From Liolophura sinensis (Eukaryota; Mollusca; Polyplacophora; Chitonida; Chitonidae), in the NCBI RefSeq assembly GCF_032854445.1, contig NC_088300.1:6636001-6696000 (forward strand): DNA of 60,000 nucleotides, given 5' to 3'. The stretch's first letter is position 1. The number at the start of each line of letters is the position of its first letter. The notes under the pieces were generated by a model. That model had not been told where the DNA came from, made no database searches, and worked only from the letters and a program-made list of their open reading frames with translations. Below are positions 1-12,159 of this stretch, piece after piece. The position numbers were made by a program, and so were the translations under genes.

Positions 1-460
1 CCTCACTGAGCTCTGGCTGTCTGAACAAAGTTCATGTTACACAAGACAAACGCGTCCTCACTAAGCTCTGACTGTCTCAAAAAGGGCCATATTACACAAG
101 ACAAACACGCCCTCACTAAGCTCTGGCTGTCTGAACAAGGGTTCATGCTACACATGACAAATACGCCCTCACTAAGCTCTGACTGTCTCAAAAAGGGCCA
201 TATTACACAAGACAAATACGCCCTCACTAAGCTCTGGCTGTCTGAACAAGGGTCATGTCACACAAGACAAACAAAGCAAGCCTCACTAAGCTCTGGCTGT
301 CTGAACAAGGGTTCAGTGTTACACAAGACAAAAATGCCCTCACTAAGCCCTGATTCTCTAAACAAGACTCATTTTACACAAGACAAACACTAAGCCCTGA
401 TTGTCTGAAGGAGGCTCAAACAAGACAAACTTGTCCTGACCAAGCCCTGACTGTAAGGAA
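1..460. repeat. Minisatellite, 55-59 bp unit, two alternating variants
   Basis: The motif CCTCACTAAGCTCTG recurs at 1, 56, 111, 167, 222, 281 and 338. Successive units differ in the middle: one variant reads CTGTCTGAACAAGGG, the other CTGTCTCAAAAAGGG, and they partly alternate. The last units (360-460) are degenerate. The array is cut by the window start, so its full size is unknown. It lies in the intron, or in the 3' part, of the minus-strand globin gene. The short open frames on both strands are by-products of the repeat. Confidence 0.9.
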
Positions 461-1191
461 AAATTACTGGCATACGGAACTCGGAGACAGGTTGCCACTG
501 ATGAGGTTATACAGATTAAGATAATGATTGAATCTTTGACAATTATGGTAGTGATTCTCACCTTCCTCCTCAAAAACTTTTATGTGTAGTCTCTTGAATC
601 TTTTGAACACGCCCTTTTATAAAATCCCATTATAACATGGTTAATTATTAATACAAAAAGTCCACTAGCAATAAAAAGTACAGAGTAGCTTTGTGGAGAG
701 GAGGTAAACGTGTCACATGTCGATTTCTGGAGCAGCGTCCATGTATAGCATCCTTAGTTATTTACTACAGAGCATTTCTCCAACATAACCTACTCTCGTA
801 TGTGGGGAATTATAACACTGATGTTTCTTGTAATAGTGAAATGTCCCAGAAAAGTGCTAATAATTCAGCTCAAAATTTCCTTACATTTGAAGTTCGGAGA
901 AGTTAGTAAATGGCTTCCTCTGATGATGAACTATATTCTTTACCACTGTGCTCTTACCTTGGCCCAATTTCAATGCCTTGCCAGTTTAAGCATCCTTTTA
1001 GTACCATGCCCTCTTTACGATAAAATCAATCGACACATATATATTTAAAGGCAGCTATCCACTTGAATTAATATCTTACATGATTGATTATATTTATTTC
1101 TCTCGATGTTCATTCAAATAATGTCTGTGTAACGTGAACATCTGATGGTAATTATTCATAAGCTAATCTACTATAAGCCGTTTTCGCGTAC
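461..1191. other. Globin intron after core exon, no recognised feature
   Basis: This AT-rich stretch contains only short open frames that match nothing I know. In globin orientation it follows the donor CAG|GTACGC at 1192/1191, so it is intron. I looked for the final globin exon (helices G and H) on the minus strand and did not see it; it must lie left of the window. Confidence 0.6.
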
Positions 1192-1417
1192 CTGTATATA
1201 GTTTTTATTGGCGTTGTAGTTGACATGTTTGGTGCCTAGATGGTGTAGGAAAGCGTCTAGTTTGGCGGGGTCATCTACCCTCGCTAAGACCTTCTCCACG
1301 GTGGTCATAACCCTAAGGCCATGCTCCCTGAGCGTCTTACTATGGCGCATGTCCTCTAGGCTCATGTGACGGAAGTCCATGAAGGCGTCCTGAACATCAG
1401 GGTGGGTCTCGAACAGT
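1192..1417 (-). CDS. Globin core exon (C-F helices, haem pocket), neuroglobin/globin X-like
   Basis: Haem-binding globin; the exon encodes the centre of the fold. Its acceptor CTCCACAG precedes an exon starting with one base (phase 2 entry), followed by 75 codons and a phase 0 donor CAG|GTACGC. These are the classical B12.2 and G7.0 intron positions of globin genes. Visible landmarks: LFETHPD with the C2 proline, DAFMDF with the CD1 phenylalanine, REHGLRVM with the E7 distal histidine, and LGTKHVNY with the F8 proximal histidine. Joined to the 20.2-kb first exon these are Phe89, His109 and His141. The REHGLRVM and KHVNYNA contexts resemble the membrane-associated globin X/neuroglobin group more than myoglobin. 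There is no intron inside the E helix. The last exon (G-H helices) is outside the window, so the gene is partial. Calling it a globin is secure; the subfamily is inferred. Confidence 0.93.
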
Positions 1418-4050
1418 CTGTGGAGGAGAGAAAATTGGAGAACTTAATATAATGAAAGACATATATAATAGAAGCGACGACACCTGGGTAGGGATTGTTG
1501 GTTATAGAAGTAGAATAAATTCATTGAATACTCTCAAAATTTGTAATTTTGGCTGTCCAAAAACTACGTCTACACATTTTTGAAATATATCAGTGATTTA
1601 TAATGACCCGTTACAATGTGTACAGATGATTAATTCTCTTCACGTGTGTCTATACATAGAATACACTCATTGATGGTGCTATTGCGGTTAAAGATTGGTA
1701 TTGTCAGTATGAACACAAAAGTTAGATTTCGACACTTGTTGCAAGAACATGGCCACCTGAACTACCATGAGGTCAACGATTGCTGCCATAGCTTCTGTGT
1801 CACACCAGTATGGGCAATCAACACAAAGATTACCAGATAGGATGTCATCTACATTGTAATAACAGTCGTGTGGTGCATTATTTTGGACATGTGCATACAC
1901 AGGCAAAAACTGCAAGCATGTGAGTCATATGTGCCAATACATATGTGACGTTATATATGTGTCACGTATGTGCCACATACATGGACTTGTTTCATGGGAA
2001 TCGCATGTAACATACATACGTGCAATGTATGTATGTTTAATGTATGTGAATTGTATGTGAATTTCGCACATTTTACATTCACCACCCATATATTTATATT
2101 CACTCGTTCATGCTTTTGATTGTACTCCGTTGTTTATGCATACAATTATTTGGACTATACATGTATGTCTTCATGATCATCATTCACAAATAAATATTTT
2201 CTTGCAAAAGCTAGGCAGTGAGTCATTCGAAATTATTCAAGCAATGTAGTTTTATATCATCAACCTGAGTACAACTGAGTAATGTATGTAAGATGGCAAA
2301 GTCCTTGCATGCTAGATATTTTGAGTCATCAGATGATATAGACAGCAAAACAAGGTCTATGGAGTGCTAAAACAACAATTTATTACCCTGAAGCATGTAA
2401 AGTGATACAGAAAATGTTTTTCATTAATTTAAACTGTACAGATGCCTTATGTGAAAGAACGTGAGACAAGAGAACTCATTAAAGAAGTTAATCATTAACA
2501 GTAAAAAGGTATATGCAATAAAATAAAGACATCGAGACAATTCTGTACAATATATGAAATTTTAGAACGGAAAATGAAATGTAAATGCATCGTTTGTTTG
2601 TCCTCTCTAGCACGTGGTCTGGACAGCTTCCATTTCTCAGGGGTGAAATCAGTCCAAACTCCACAAATCTTCTAAAATCTTGTGAGATATGGACGGCTTC
2701 TTGTCCATAGAGTAACCTGTCGTTTGGGGCTCTCTGAAAAGTTAAAAAAAGATTCTAGTCACAATATTTTTTAGTTTTCCTGTACGATGAAAGGTTGCAC
2801 ATGGAGAATATAACTTATTTGGAATTGCATTAATCCCAAAGCTTATATATTTCTTCTGGGAAGAGCAGTGCTCTTTATGTTTGAAAATCAAAGATATGTT
2901 TTAAAAATAATTTAGTGGAATGACCTTAATTGGAGGTAATCCTGGAAAGCCCCAAAGACATATATATATACGATTGATTTTTTTTTACCTTTTCAAAACT
3001 TCATATTTTGTAGATTATGGGTGATCAGATGAGTTATGTTTCCATGGCATCTAGATTAGAGTGTAAATGGCCATGGAGCCACATCGGCACTTCAGCCGTG
3101 GGCAGTCATCGGGGAACCTGTGAAAACATATAGGGCTAAAGCTTGGAAACATCATTAACCAGGTCTAGAAACACTGATAAACTTTAGTTTTATACGATTA
3201 AAGAACAGTTTTCTTACCCCAAGTAAATAACTCGACATTTCACCAGCTCGCCGAAGTCTGCGTTCCTTGTTTACCTCTTGGCGTACCGGAAGTAAGGGGA
3301 TCGGTTCGGAAACGAGACATTGGGCGTTGCTTGGGCGTTGGTCTAGGGGTGGGGTGGAGGTGGGGGTGGGGGGTGTTTGAGCTTCGCTCCAAAAATGGAA
3401 TAAAAATAAAACTGTAAATCCACAATTTTATGGGTTTCCTGTTTTTCAAGACTTTCCTATCATGTGGGCTAAATAGGTCTTCAGGAGAGGAAATTGCTGA
3501 GATAGTTCACTAATAAGCCAAAAATAAGTTTTATTTCTATTTTCATGCCCTCATCCAACACTGAATGGTCACAGGCTTGATCATAATATATGCATAATAA
3601 ATTCATCCCAAATATAGGCCGACATTTATATGCATGCTTTGGTATACGTGAATTACAGATGTGTTACTCGTAATGAAATCTCTCTACATGTGTTACGTGT
3701 CTGAATTACACATGTATCACGTACACTACAATGAACATGCGTTTTACGTATGTGAAATACATGTGTATCACATCACGACACGTACTTCGCCCCATGCAAA
3801 ACATTGTGGGTTTGAAGAAAGCTGTGGCCGACTATACCAATTCTACTTTCCAGCTAAATGCCCACGTCGTCATTTGCAGAATTTCACCAGTGTGTAACTC
3901 CCAGGTTTGCAATAGTTTCTTTACAACGTTATTGTTTGTCGTGAAGTTACTAGGAAGAAGTGACATTTTCACCTATGAGCCCATTCAGAAATATTCACAA
4001 CGTTGTACAGTGACGTGATAATGGTGGAATTGGCATGGAATGGTAACATA
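1418..4050. other. Globin intron sequence, mostly unremarkable
   Basis: No exon was recognised. Around 1925-2065 there is TGTATG/CATACA-rich sequence. At 3346-3374 the plus strand has a G-rich run (runs of 4, 4, 2, 2, 5 and 6 G separated by single bases) that could form a G-quadruplex. Open frames at 1646-1915 and 3661-4018 overlap others and match no family that I recognise. Confidence 0.5.
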
Positions 4051-4515
4051 ACATAGGCTGCTTAAATAATGGTTTATTGGAAATACTGACATGTCATATC
4101 CTGCTTGGATAATGGTTCACTGGGGATGCTGATATGGCATAACCTGCATGAATAATGGTTTATTGGGAATACTGACATGTCATATCCTGCTTGGATAATG
4201 GTTCACTGGGGATGCTGATATGGCATAACCTGCATGAATAATGGTTTATTGGAAATACTGACATGTCATATCCTGCTTGGATAATGGTTCACTGGGGATG
4301 CTGATATGGCATAACCTGCATGAATAATGGTTTATTGGAAATACTGACATGTCATATCCTGCTTGGATAATGGTTCACTGGGGATGCTGATATGGCATAA
4401 CCTGCATGAATAATGATTTATTGGGAATACTGACATGGTATAACCTGCATGAATAATGGTTTATTCGGAATACTGACATGGTAGAACCTTCTTGAATAAC
4501 TGTTCATTGGGACGA
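4050..4515. repeat. Minisatellite, 86-bp dimer of about 43-bp monomers
   Basis: AATAATGGTTTATTGG recurs at about 4151, 4237 and 4323, exactly 86 bp apart. Each dimer holds two diverged monomers, one with GGTTTATTGG...CTGACATG and one with GGTTCACTGGGG...GCTGATATGG. About ten monomers are present, with degenerate copies at the right edge. It is non-coding. Confidence 0.9.
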
Positions 4516-4779
4516 TATGTATAAGCCGCTTGAATAGTGCTTTATTATTTTTTGGATTTATCCATTTCTTTGGCTTTTCACGCCGTACTCAAGAATTAAT
4601 GTTTTATTGAGGCGATGAGCTATTAGCATAGCCTTAACGCTGTGCATAAAATTTGTGTTTATCATTCAAAACTGTAGATGATTGATTACCTACTTGAGGA
4701 AATGGGTTGTAGAGAACACTGCACAGGCCACCACACTGATACAGCTTGATTTTCTGGCATGACATTTAAGCGGAAATCA

Positions 4780-5118
4780 TAGCGCAGACCGTTCCGGTGG
4801 CCTCAAGTGTCCGCCTCGAAGTCGGGTCACACCAAAGACTAAAAATGGTACTTGTTGCCTCGCTTAATTGGAGCTCAGCACTGAGAGATCAGAGCGAGGA
4901 AACAGGAATGGTTGGCCCGGAGTCAGTATAATGTGAGTGGGTTGGGTATCATATCTGGTGTCATCGGCATGATACTTCAGTGGCGGCAGCACTTAGCGCC
5001 ATGAACTCGCCCTGCCACAAGAAGAAACAGTAAATGTACACAAACCCAATGACTCCTCGTTGTCAGATGACTGAAAAAATGTACGACATTAAACCCCACG
5101 CATTCATTCACTCATACC
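4780..5118 (+). mobile_element. SINE family B, sense copy
   Basis: This copy shares a long diagnostic body with the element at 9195-9617: ACCAAAGACT, GGTACTTGTTGC, CTCAGCACTGAGAG, GGCATGATACTTCAG, GGCGGCAGCACTT, ATGAACTCGCC and CACAAGAAG. The 3' end is ATTAAACCCCACGCATTCATT followed by a short CATT repeat, the usual tail of a retroposed SINE. The tRNA-like head is degenerate (about 4785-4835). The exact 5' border is uncertain. Confidence 0.75.
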
Positions 5119-6401
5119 GCAAATATTTGTCCTTTTCTGAAGAAAGTCTCTCTTTCAAGTCTGTATCGTTCCCATGAAGTCCCCAATATATATATTTTAA
5201 ATACGTTTTTAAGAGAAAGCCGATATTATGATATCACATGTATTTATATGGGCATACAATGCGATATTGATTCTGTATCAGTTCTCATTTTATACCCCAT
5301 GTATATGTAATAAACACTGCTCAGCTAAAAGGAATGGTACGCGTTGCGGGTATGGCCTACAATTATCTATTGAGCATATATATAGTTTAACATTTAGTGT
5401 AAGAATGGTTACTGGACATAGACATGTTTTAATATAAATTCCTACCACACACTCTACTCCATCTACAACAAGGACAGTATTAATGCCCAATAATATTAGG
5501 AAGGTAGTATCGATGCCTCTTCTCTTACACATCGTATTAAATAAACTGCATGGGTAGAAGTACATCTCGAAGGCCTGCGCCATGCCAGCCTCCGTTGCGA
5601 GGATGGGTAATCACGTATCCGTTAATTAAGCTTCTCGAGGTTTCTATAATGAGCAAATTCCACCAACAAAGCTATAATTAATCTCTTCAGTTAATCAGGG
5701 CCTAATTAGATGTTTACTGCTGACAGACTGTTTAGTGTTAATTGCATGGTCACTGTAATAACCCAAAGAGATGTGTATCGTAAAATCAATTGTCCTGGGT
5801 CGTAAACAAACGCTTCACATTCGAGCATCGAGGGTGAGCAAGCAGTCATTGTAAATCCACTGCAGGAAGAAACCCTCCAAACACAAACGTCAGTGTGTTG
5901 TAAATATGCTTTTGTCAAAGACATTCAGCATTAGACTTTGTGTAATATGTGAGAATTGATACATCTCACATATGCACAATAGCAAAGTTGGGGTGACATA
6001 AATAAAAAAGAATCTCATTGGAGGCATAGAAAGGAAGTGGCATTAACCACAGTTTCTAGGGAAGCAGGTATAACTAACTATGGTATTCCAGGTGTCATGT
6101 TCCTTCAAACTTTTTCCACAAACACGAATGACTGGTATTGTTTCAGTTCTATTTATCATTCTGTTTCATCTTCAACACAGACATGTGAGGGTTTTGTATA
6201 CTTAAGATTTGCATCAGTGAAGAGAAAGAAGATAGCTGCCATCCATACTGTGGACAAATCGATCCTAGTACACAAGGATAAACGAACCGAATGTATCTGA
6301 TACAACGCTCCACTGTCCATTAAACAAAGCGACTGAAAAACATGTGCGCTATTTTTATCAGGATGCTTTAATGTATTTCTCCTCCTCAGTAATAAGTTTA
6401 C
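5119..6401. other. Globin intron, nothing recognised
   Basis: Ordinary AT-rich DNA. Open frames of 69-97 codons occur on both strands and overlap one another. None shows a domain, a splice context or a compositional change that would support a gene. Confidence 0.5.
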
Positions 6402-6440
6402 CACACACACACACACGCACACACACACACACGCACACAC
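6402..6440. repeat. (CA)n microsatellite
   Basis: About 19 CA dinucleotides with two CG interruptions. Read on the minus strand it explains the run of Cys-Val codons there. Confidence 0.95.
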
Positions 6441-8203
6441 AATCTTTCTGCAGTGCTCCTGGTAGTTGATTGCAGCCAACCGAAAACAGTTCTGATGTTT
6501 TTGTGTCCGTTTCCGGTCGCTGCTCCGCATAGCAGATTAGATTGCATGCTTCATTTAAGTGCTGTTCAAGGACAGCGCCTGAGCGTTCATTAATCTTACA
6601 TGTTCAGTTATAACAGAGTACAAAAAGACACTCTCGCAGCCATCGGAAAACTTAGTAATGTGGACTAATATAAAAATGTGGAAATAGGAAACAGATGCTG
6701 AAAAGCAGACATTCCAGCCTTGTTCTTAGTACAAGCACAGATATGTACACAGAGCAAGTATTAGCTCATATCTTACCAGAAGTTTTGTCACGCAGGCGGG
6801 TGCATTGAGTAAGACTTCGACATTTCCTCTGAGTGACAATCATTATTGGAAGGAGTACATATCGAGCTTTTCTTCTGGCAACTCGTTAAACAGGCGAAAA
6901 ACACTAATTACTCGCCGGGTGACGAAGAGACACTGGCCTACCATTATTAATATTCCTTGTTCTTGTTTAGTGGACCCTTGACACTTCCTGTCCTCTCATT
7001 TTCTACAGGTTCGTAGATTTACTCGCGTGCTGTCAGTTCGCGGTGGTCATAAAACAACGCCCATTTATCAGTGCTCTGATTAGAACCGAGCGCTAAGAAG
7101 CAGTAGACAGTACTGTAGCTATAGCTAAAGCAACATTTAACGTTCATGATGTGACTGTTTTGGACACCAATACGGTGGCTGCTGTCACTGTGTGTTGAAG
7201 ATAACTGTGTAAATGAGACTCTAGTGTTTTCAAACGGTATTTCAAACTCGCATACGTGTGAAGCAGCGGAAAGTTCCATTTGGACCTTTTGGCCACCTGT
7301 TTCTCGTCACCCAAAACACGTATTGTCATTACCCAGGCGACAGGACATCATATTTCGTCCTTAGTGCCTGTTCCAGGGGTGGTTTCGTGTAGACGAAGCT
7401 TTATTAAGTGTACAAAATGTCCCGGGAATCATGACTTTCAACACACCCCATTAAATAACTGAATACAATTTGAGAGAAGAGAAGAAGTGTATTTTTTGGG
7501 GTAACACATTTTCCAGCTTGTTATGTGGACAGAATTTCTTTTATGCGTTCATTCGTCATTTACATGTACATGCATACACAAATATAAATAGACTTTGGAT
7601 GTCAAATACATAGAAATAGTTCTGTATGACCAAATAGATTCAAACAACGCAAACTGTACCAGGTTAAATGGTAAAATATATCCCTAACAAACTAAAGGTG
7701 CCCTTGGTGTGTTTCCAAGCAAAAAGCCAATAAATGCTGGAGTCTGTTGTACGTGTGTAAGCGCAGCCCTACCACACAATACATATCCCTATCTCTGTAG
7801 AGGCAGATAAGATGTACATACGATAAAAACAAACATGGTTTGGTGGAGTAACAGGAGAGTGTTTATCTCCTGTGATATAGAACGAGACATCAGAAAGCCC
7901 ACAGCTGTCTTATATAAATATAGAGAGAAATCAGATGCTTGTATCATTTTACTGCCGTGTGTTAAGTCTCAGGGGTTTCTACAGAGGGTCGTTGGTATAT
8001 CCAACACTGAGACGTCAATGAATGGATGACGAAAGAGACATGATAGTTTTCTCTAATGCAGAGTAGGCCCTGCAGGCTCCGAACTGTTAGTACAATGTAA
8101 TACACAGCGCATTGCTACGTCTATGGGGAACAACTGCAAATACATCTATATGGTGATGTTTAAGGAAGTACTTAGTAATACATGAAACATTCTTGCATCC
8201 TTA
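6441..8203. other. Globin intron, nothing recognised
   Basis: No exon, transposon end or tandem array was recognised. The short open frames on both strands lack family signatures. Confidence 0.5.
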
Positions 8204-8371
8204 CTTTGATTTGATTTGATTTGTGTTTTACGCCGTACTCAAAAATATTTCACTTATACGACGGCGGCCACCGTTATGGTAGGAGAAATCGGGTAGAGCC
8301 CGTGGGAAACCCATGACCGTCCACAGGTTGCTGGCACACCTTCCCACGTACGGCCTGAGAGAAAGCCACTG
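8204..8371 (-). mobile_element. SINE family A, 5'-truncated, antisense
   Basis: The plus strand reads the SINE from its tail: GTGTTTTACGCCGTACTCAA, TTTCACTTATACGACGGCGG, CACAGGTTGCTGGCAC, CTTCCCACGTACGGCC. An 11-bp direct repeat TTGCATCCTTA at 8193-8203 and 8372-8382 flanks it exactly. It is therefore an independent retroposition event that lost its tRNA head on insertion. Confidence 0.92.
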
Positions 8372-9190
8372 TTGCATCCTTATGGTCAAACATGTATATC
8401 CACACGTGTACAGAAACGTGACGTCTGTAGAACACAGTTATGCTCAGAACATTGTTGCATCATTATGGAACAGCCAATAACACATGTTTATTTACATGTG
8501 TACAGTACCGTAACCTCTCGAAGAAACAGTTATGTATGGAACATCGTAATACGCCAGTCTGTAAAAACATGTATACCTACATGTGTACAATATTTATTTA
8601 TTCATTTGATTGGTGTTTTACGCCGTACTCAAGAATATTTCACTTATAAGATGGCGGCCAGCATTATGGTTGGAGGAAACCAGGCAGAATCCGAGGGAAA
8701 CCCACGACCATTCGCAGGCTCCTGTAATACATGACCATCTTACACGTGAACAGTGCCATGACGTATGTATAAAACAAGTATAGTAATATAGAGAACAGTA
8801 TTATACCTTCACGGGGGTACAGTTAACAATACATGTATATGCACATCTACACGTGTAACGCCTGTATTTTGGAAACAGTAGTACATACACAGAACAGCAT
8901 ACGTAATACACCTAAACAGCACTGTAAGGGAAGTGTTCAGTAATGCATGGAACACTGTCACATCCACAGAGAATAGTGGAGTACATGGAACAGCATTACG
9001 TTCACATCGAGAACAGCTAGTAATACATGTGCACCTGAAACATCTGGACAGTACCGTACGTCTCCAGGATGCACGTAAAAAGTCATACACGGAAAAGCCT
9101 TAGGTAAGAGTTAGTAATACCTGGAACACTGTGAAATCTCCAGGGACAGTTGATAAATCACGAAGCACTAAATAACAGCTCTTATTCATA
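8372..9190. repeat. Degenerate about 40-bp repeat zone around GTAATACATGGAACA
   Basis: Phrases such as GTAATACATGGAACA, GAACAGTATTA, ACATGTGTACAGTACCGTA and TCCACAGAGAA recur with many substitutions and indels from 8380 to about 9150, interrupted by a SINE at 8590-8731. This looks like an old, heavily mutated minisatellite. The borders are approximate. Confidence 0.55.
8590..8731 (-). mobile_element. SINE family A, 5'-truncated, antisense
   Basis: The sequence begins with ATTTATTCATTTGATTGGTG, then TTTTACGCCGTACTCAAGAA and GGCGGCCAGCATTATGG, and stops in the region equivalent to CCATCCGCAGG. There is no tRNA head. A flanking duplication is not clear. Confidence 0.85.
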
Positions 9191-9194
9191 TACG

Positions 9195-9501
9195 GAACAA
9201 AAGTCGGGGCACCTGGGATCAAACTTGGGTCAAGTGATACCAAAGACTTTAAAAATGGTACTTGTTGCTGCCTCGCTTGGCGCTCAGCACTGAGAGGTTA
9301 GAAAAAGAACTGGGTGACCTGGTGTCAGTATAATGTAACTGGTTGCATAGTGTGTCATGTTTGGTGTCTTCGGCATGATACTTCAGAGGCGGCAGCACTT
9401 TGGTGGCATGAACTCGCCTTGTCACAAGAAGACACAGTGTGTATACACACACCCAATAACTCCCCACCGTCGTATGACAGAAAAAACCCCAAACAGACAT
9501 G
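9195..9501 (+). mobile_element. SINE family B, sense copy with expanded tail
   Basis: The head carries a B-box-like GGGATCAAACTTGG. The body matches the copy at 4780-5118 block by block (ACCAAAGACTTTAAAAATGG, CTCAGCACTGAGAGGTTAG, GGCATGATACTTCAG, ATGAACTCGCC). The 3' end AACCCCAAACAGACATG runs straight into the CATA repeat that follows. About a dozen bases of the 3' end present in the other copy are missing here. Confidence 0.8.
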
Positions 9502-9587
9502 CATACATACATACATACATACATACATACATACATACATACATACATACATACATACATACATACATACATACATACATACATACA

Positions 9588-9617
<30 letters not shown>
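9502..9617. repeat. (CATA)n microsatellite grown from a SINE tail
   Basis: Nearly thirty perfect CATA units directly follow the 3' end of the SINE B copy. The unit is frame-neutral and stop-free, producing artificial His-Thr-Tyr-Ile or Met-Tyr-Val-Cys frames on either strand. Confidence 0.97.
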
Positions 9618-9618
<1 letters not shown>

Positions 9619-11845
9619 GCGGAACAGGCAAAAAAGCGTGAACAACTTTACATTGGAACGGATAAAGACAAGCTGTTACATACTTTCAAGGACAGTGGTT
9701 TCATGAAACGTTGATGGTTGGAATGACAGAAACCCTTTTTACGTAAGTTCTCTGTCAGAAGGCAAGTTGTAAGTTTCGTAATTCTTGAAAGCTTCTGAAA
9801 TACCTTGGAAGTTGAAACGTAAGAAAGACAAGCCTGTACTTTGACAATTTTTCATCAACGGGGACGAGATAATTTAAGAAACAATAAGTTGTGTTTATAA
9901 CAAGCAAATGTTCACACCGTTTGACTGTTTACATAGAGTCATACGCTGTTTTCATATGAGCTGACCGGTTCAGCAATATATGGTCTATATAACATAGAAG
10001 CTGTATGAGTGTGGTTTATAGGCATAGGTAATATAGGTGAGAAATAGGCACGTACCCCTGGTGAGCCGCAACTTATTTACATGCATCATATATTTTATTC
10101 TCCAACTCGCTTTTCTCAAGATTTAGTTTGGTTGGGAGCTCTGTCTGGCCCGGAATGTTCATTTAATCGTTGATGGATGGTACACGTATGTCTGGTAGGA
10201 TAGGGATATGAAATCGCGTCGTTCTGAAACCTTATCTTCAATACATGTTAGAGGCGGTCCTCGTGATTAAATGGTTATCAAATATGCTTCTGGATCAATC
10301 GCTACGACACATGGAGCCATAATTCTGTTTCGGGACAATGGATTGCCGAGATTATGTACGCGCCTCGACTGTTTCAGATAATACCATCGTTTCCATCGCA
10401 CGCAAAGAGATTTACGTGGTCATACACTCGTTGGATATTAAAGGTCTTCCTCATTGGAGAATCAGACGCTCAAATACACATACCGTGCAAGGATATCTCT
10501 ACTTGGGTATTCTCCATTCTCCGTACTACCATTCCTTACACAGATTTAATTAATAAACTTTCATCACTAACTATATTGGTGTTCAATAAAACTGGTTACC
10601 GCTACATAAACTTCAAAGGCAACAAAGCATTCTTCAGTTCCACTACATACAAGGATGTTCATTGATGTGCTTGGATTTCTCATTAATAAAATTTATGTGA
10701 AATTGTTATAGTCACAACCGTAAAAACTTGTGCACCAAGGTTATTCCTTCAAACGCCTTCGCTCTAAGTTTCTTCTGAATTAAAATAAGTATCATTCTCT
10801 TGTCAGTAAATATGGACATAGAGCCCAGAATCCTTGGCGATCAGAATGGTACACGGTTTGAATACTGATTTCATTCATTCGCCTAGAATGAGACCGTGTG
10901 TCTTTCCAACATCATTGAAAATTGTTTACTGCTTCTCTTTGCATGATTCCGTCCCATTTTCGTACTTCATATATTTTCTTAGTTCTTTGATAGTTTGTGT
11001 CAAACCTCGTTTTGCGAATTTGCCTTGCAATTATTGACTTGGAGCGGCCATCTTGGTTGACGATTGGTATGCAACGTATAAATTCAATACACTGAACTTG
11101 CCCTTCGGGTGAAAATGTTTGTGACACCTAGGAAAGTTCGTCAGTTAATTGCCAAAGAGCGGCGGTTTACTCCAAGCCCTCTAACTTACACCACACACAA
11201 AATTGAGCGCTGTCATATCAGAGAAAAATTCTCGAGTACGGTCCGTAACACACAAATGAAATAAATAAGTATCTAAATCAATACGTATGACCACATCTCA
11301 GTGCGAGTCTAAAGAACGAACAGTACGATAGTACGTGGTTTGTACAACAACACACTTCTAGAGGTCATTTGTCTTCATATCAAGAACTGCTAGCGTGAAT
11401 GGTTACTGTCTGCATTATCTCCTCCCAAGGTAGTCCCAGGGGTGGGTATTATCTTTCACGCGCCCCAATGTCAAGCGATAGCCTCTACATCCTCTGTACT
11501 TATACAAGCGAACGGTTTTCACCTAGACCTGGGGTCTGTTAAAGATGTTCCATGGAGCTTTTAAAGATATTAGACTTTATTGTTTTGATCATATTGATTT
11601 TTCATCTTGTGAATTCACTGCACTTCAGATATCGAATCCCTTCTTGTTTTGTCCGAACGAAGAACATTCTTTTCTCACGATTATCGACAGGTTTGCACGT
11701 TTATTATCTGGTCATCCCCACGTTGACTGGCTGTACACAGAGGTAGACGTACAGATTAACTGTTCCACACTATGTCCATTGTGTAACAGATACGTAGAGT
11801 CACATGTTCTATATTGCGTCGATGTGCCATACTCAGTGATGTTAT
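9618..11845. other. Globin intron with one diverged dispersed repeat
   Basis: Mostly unremarkable. 10870-11055 resembles 13755-13945 (shared CATCATTGAAAA, GCTTCTCT, GATTATCGACTTGGA-like blocks), so it is an old repeat. The 100-codon frame at 11545-11847 on the plus strand has no recognisable domain. Confidence 0.5.
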
Positions 11846-12085
11846 GAGGAGGTCTTCTGGGCTGTGATGACTACATAAACAGATTTCATTTTAACAATTA
11901 GATTTGTCCGCGTGCTATCCACAGAAAAACTGTGATGAGACCTTCTGGGCTGTGATGACTACATAAACAGATTTCATTTTAACAATTAGATTTGTCCTCG
12001 TGCTATCCACAGAAACACTATGATGAGGTCTTCTGGGCTGTGATGACTACATAAACAGATTTCATTTTAACAATTAGATTTAAAA
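11846..12085. repeat. Tandem repeat, 88-bp unit, about 2.7 copies
   Basis: CTTCTGGGCTGTGATGACTA recurs at spacing 88 (units starting 11851, 11939 and 12027), with only a few substitutions per unit, so it is a young amplification. The third unit is truncated after ACAATTAGATT. Confidence 0.93.
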
Positions 12086-12159
12086 TTAACGGTTACTTGT
12101 TCATTGCTGCGTTGATCGGCTCACAGTAGACTTCATATAAATAAACTCGGTGTCTTTCA

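Noticed and set aside
9249-9714. Several overlapping frames over the CATA tract
   Set aside because: Generated by the tetranucleotide repeat and the SINE B body.
11545-11847. 100-codon plus-strand frame with Cys-pair motif (CPLCNRYVESH)
   Set aside because: A zinc-finger-like CxxC pair alone is weak; no second pair in proper spacing and no exon borders supported.
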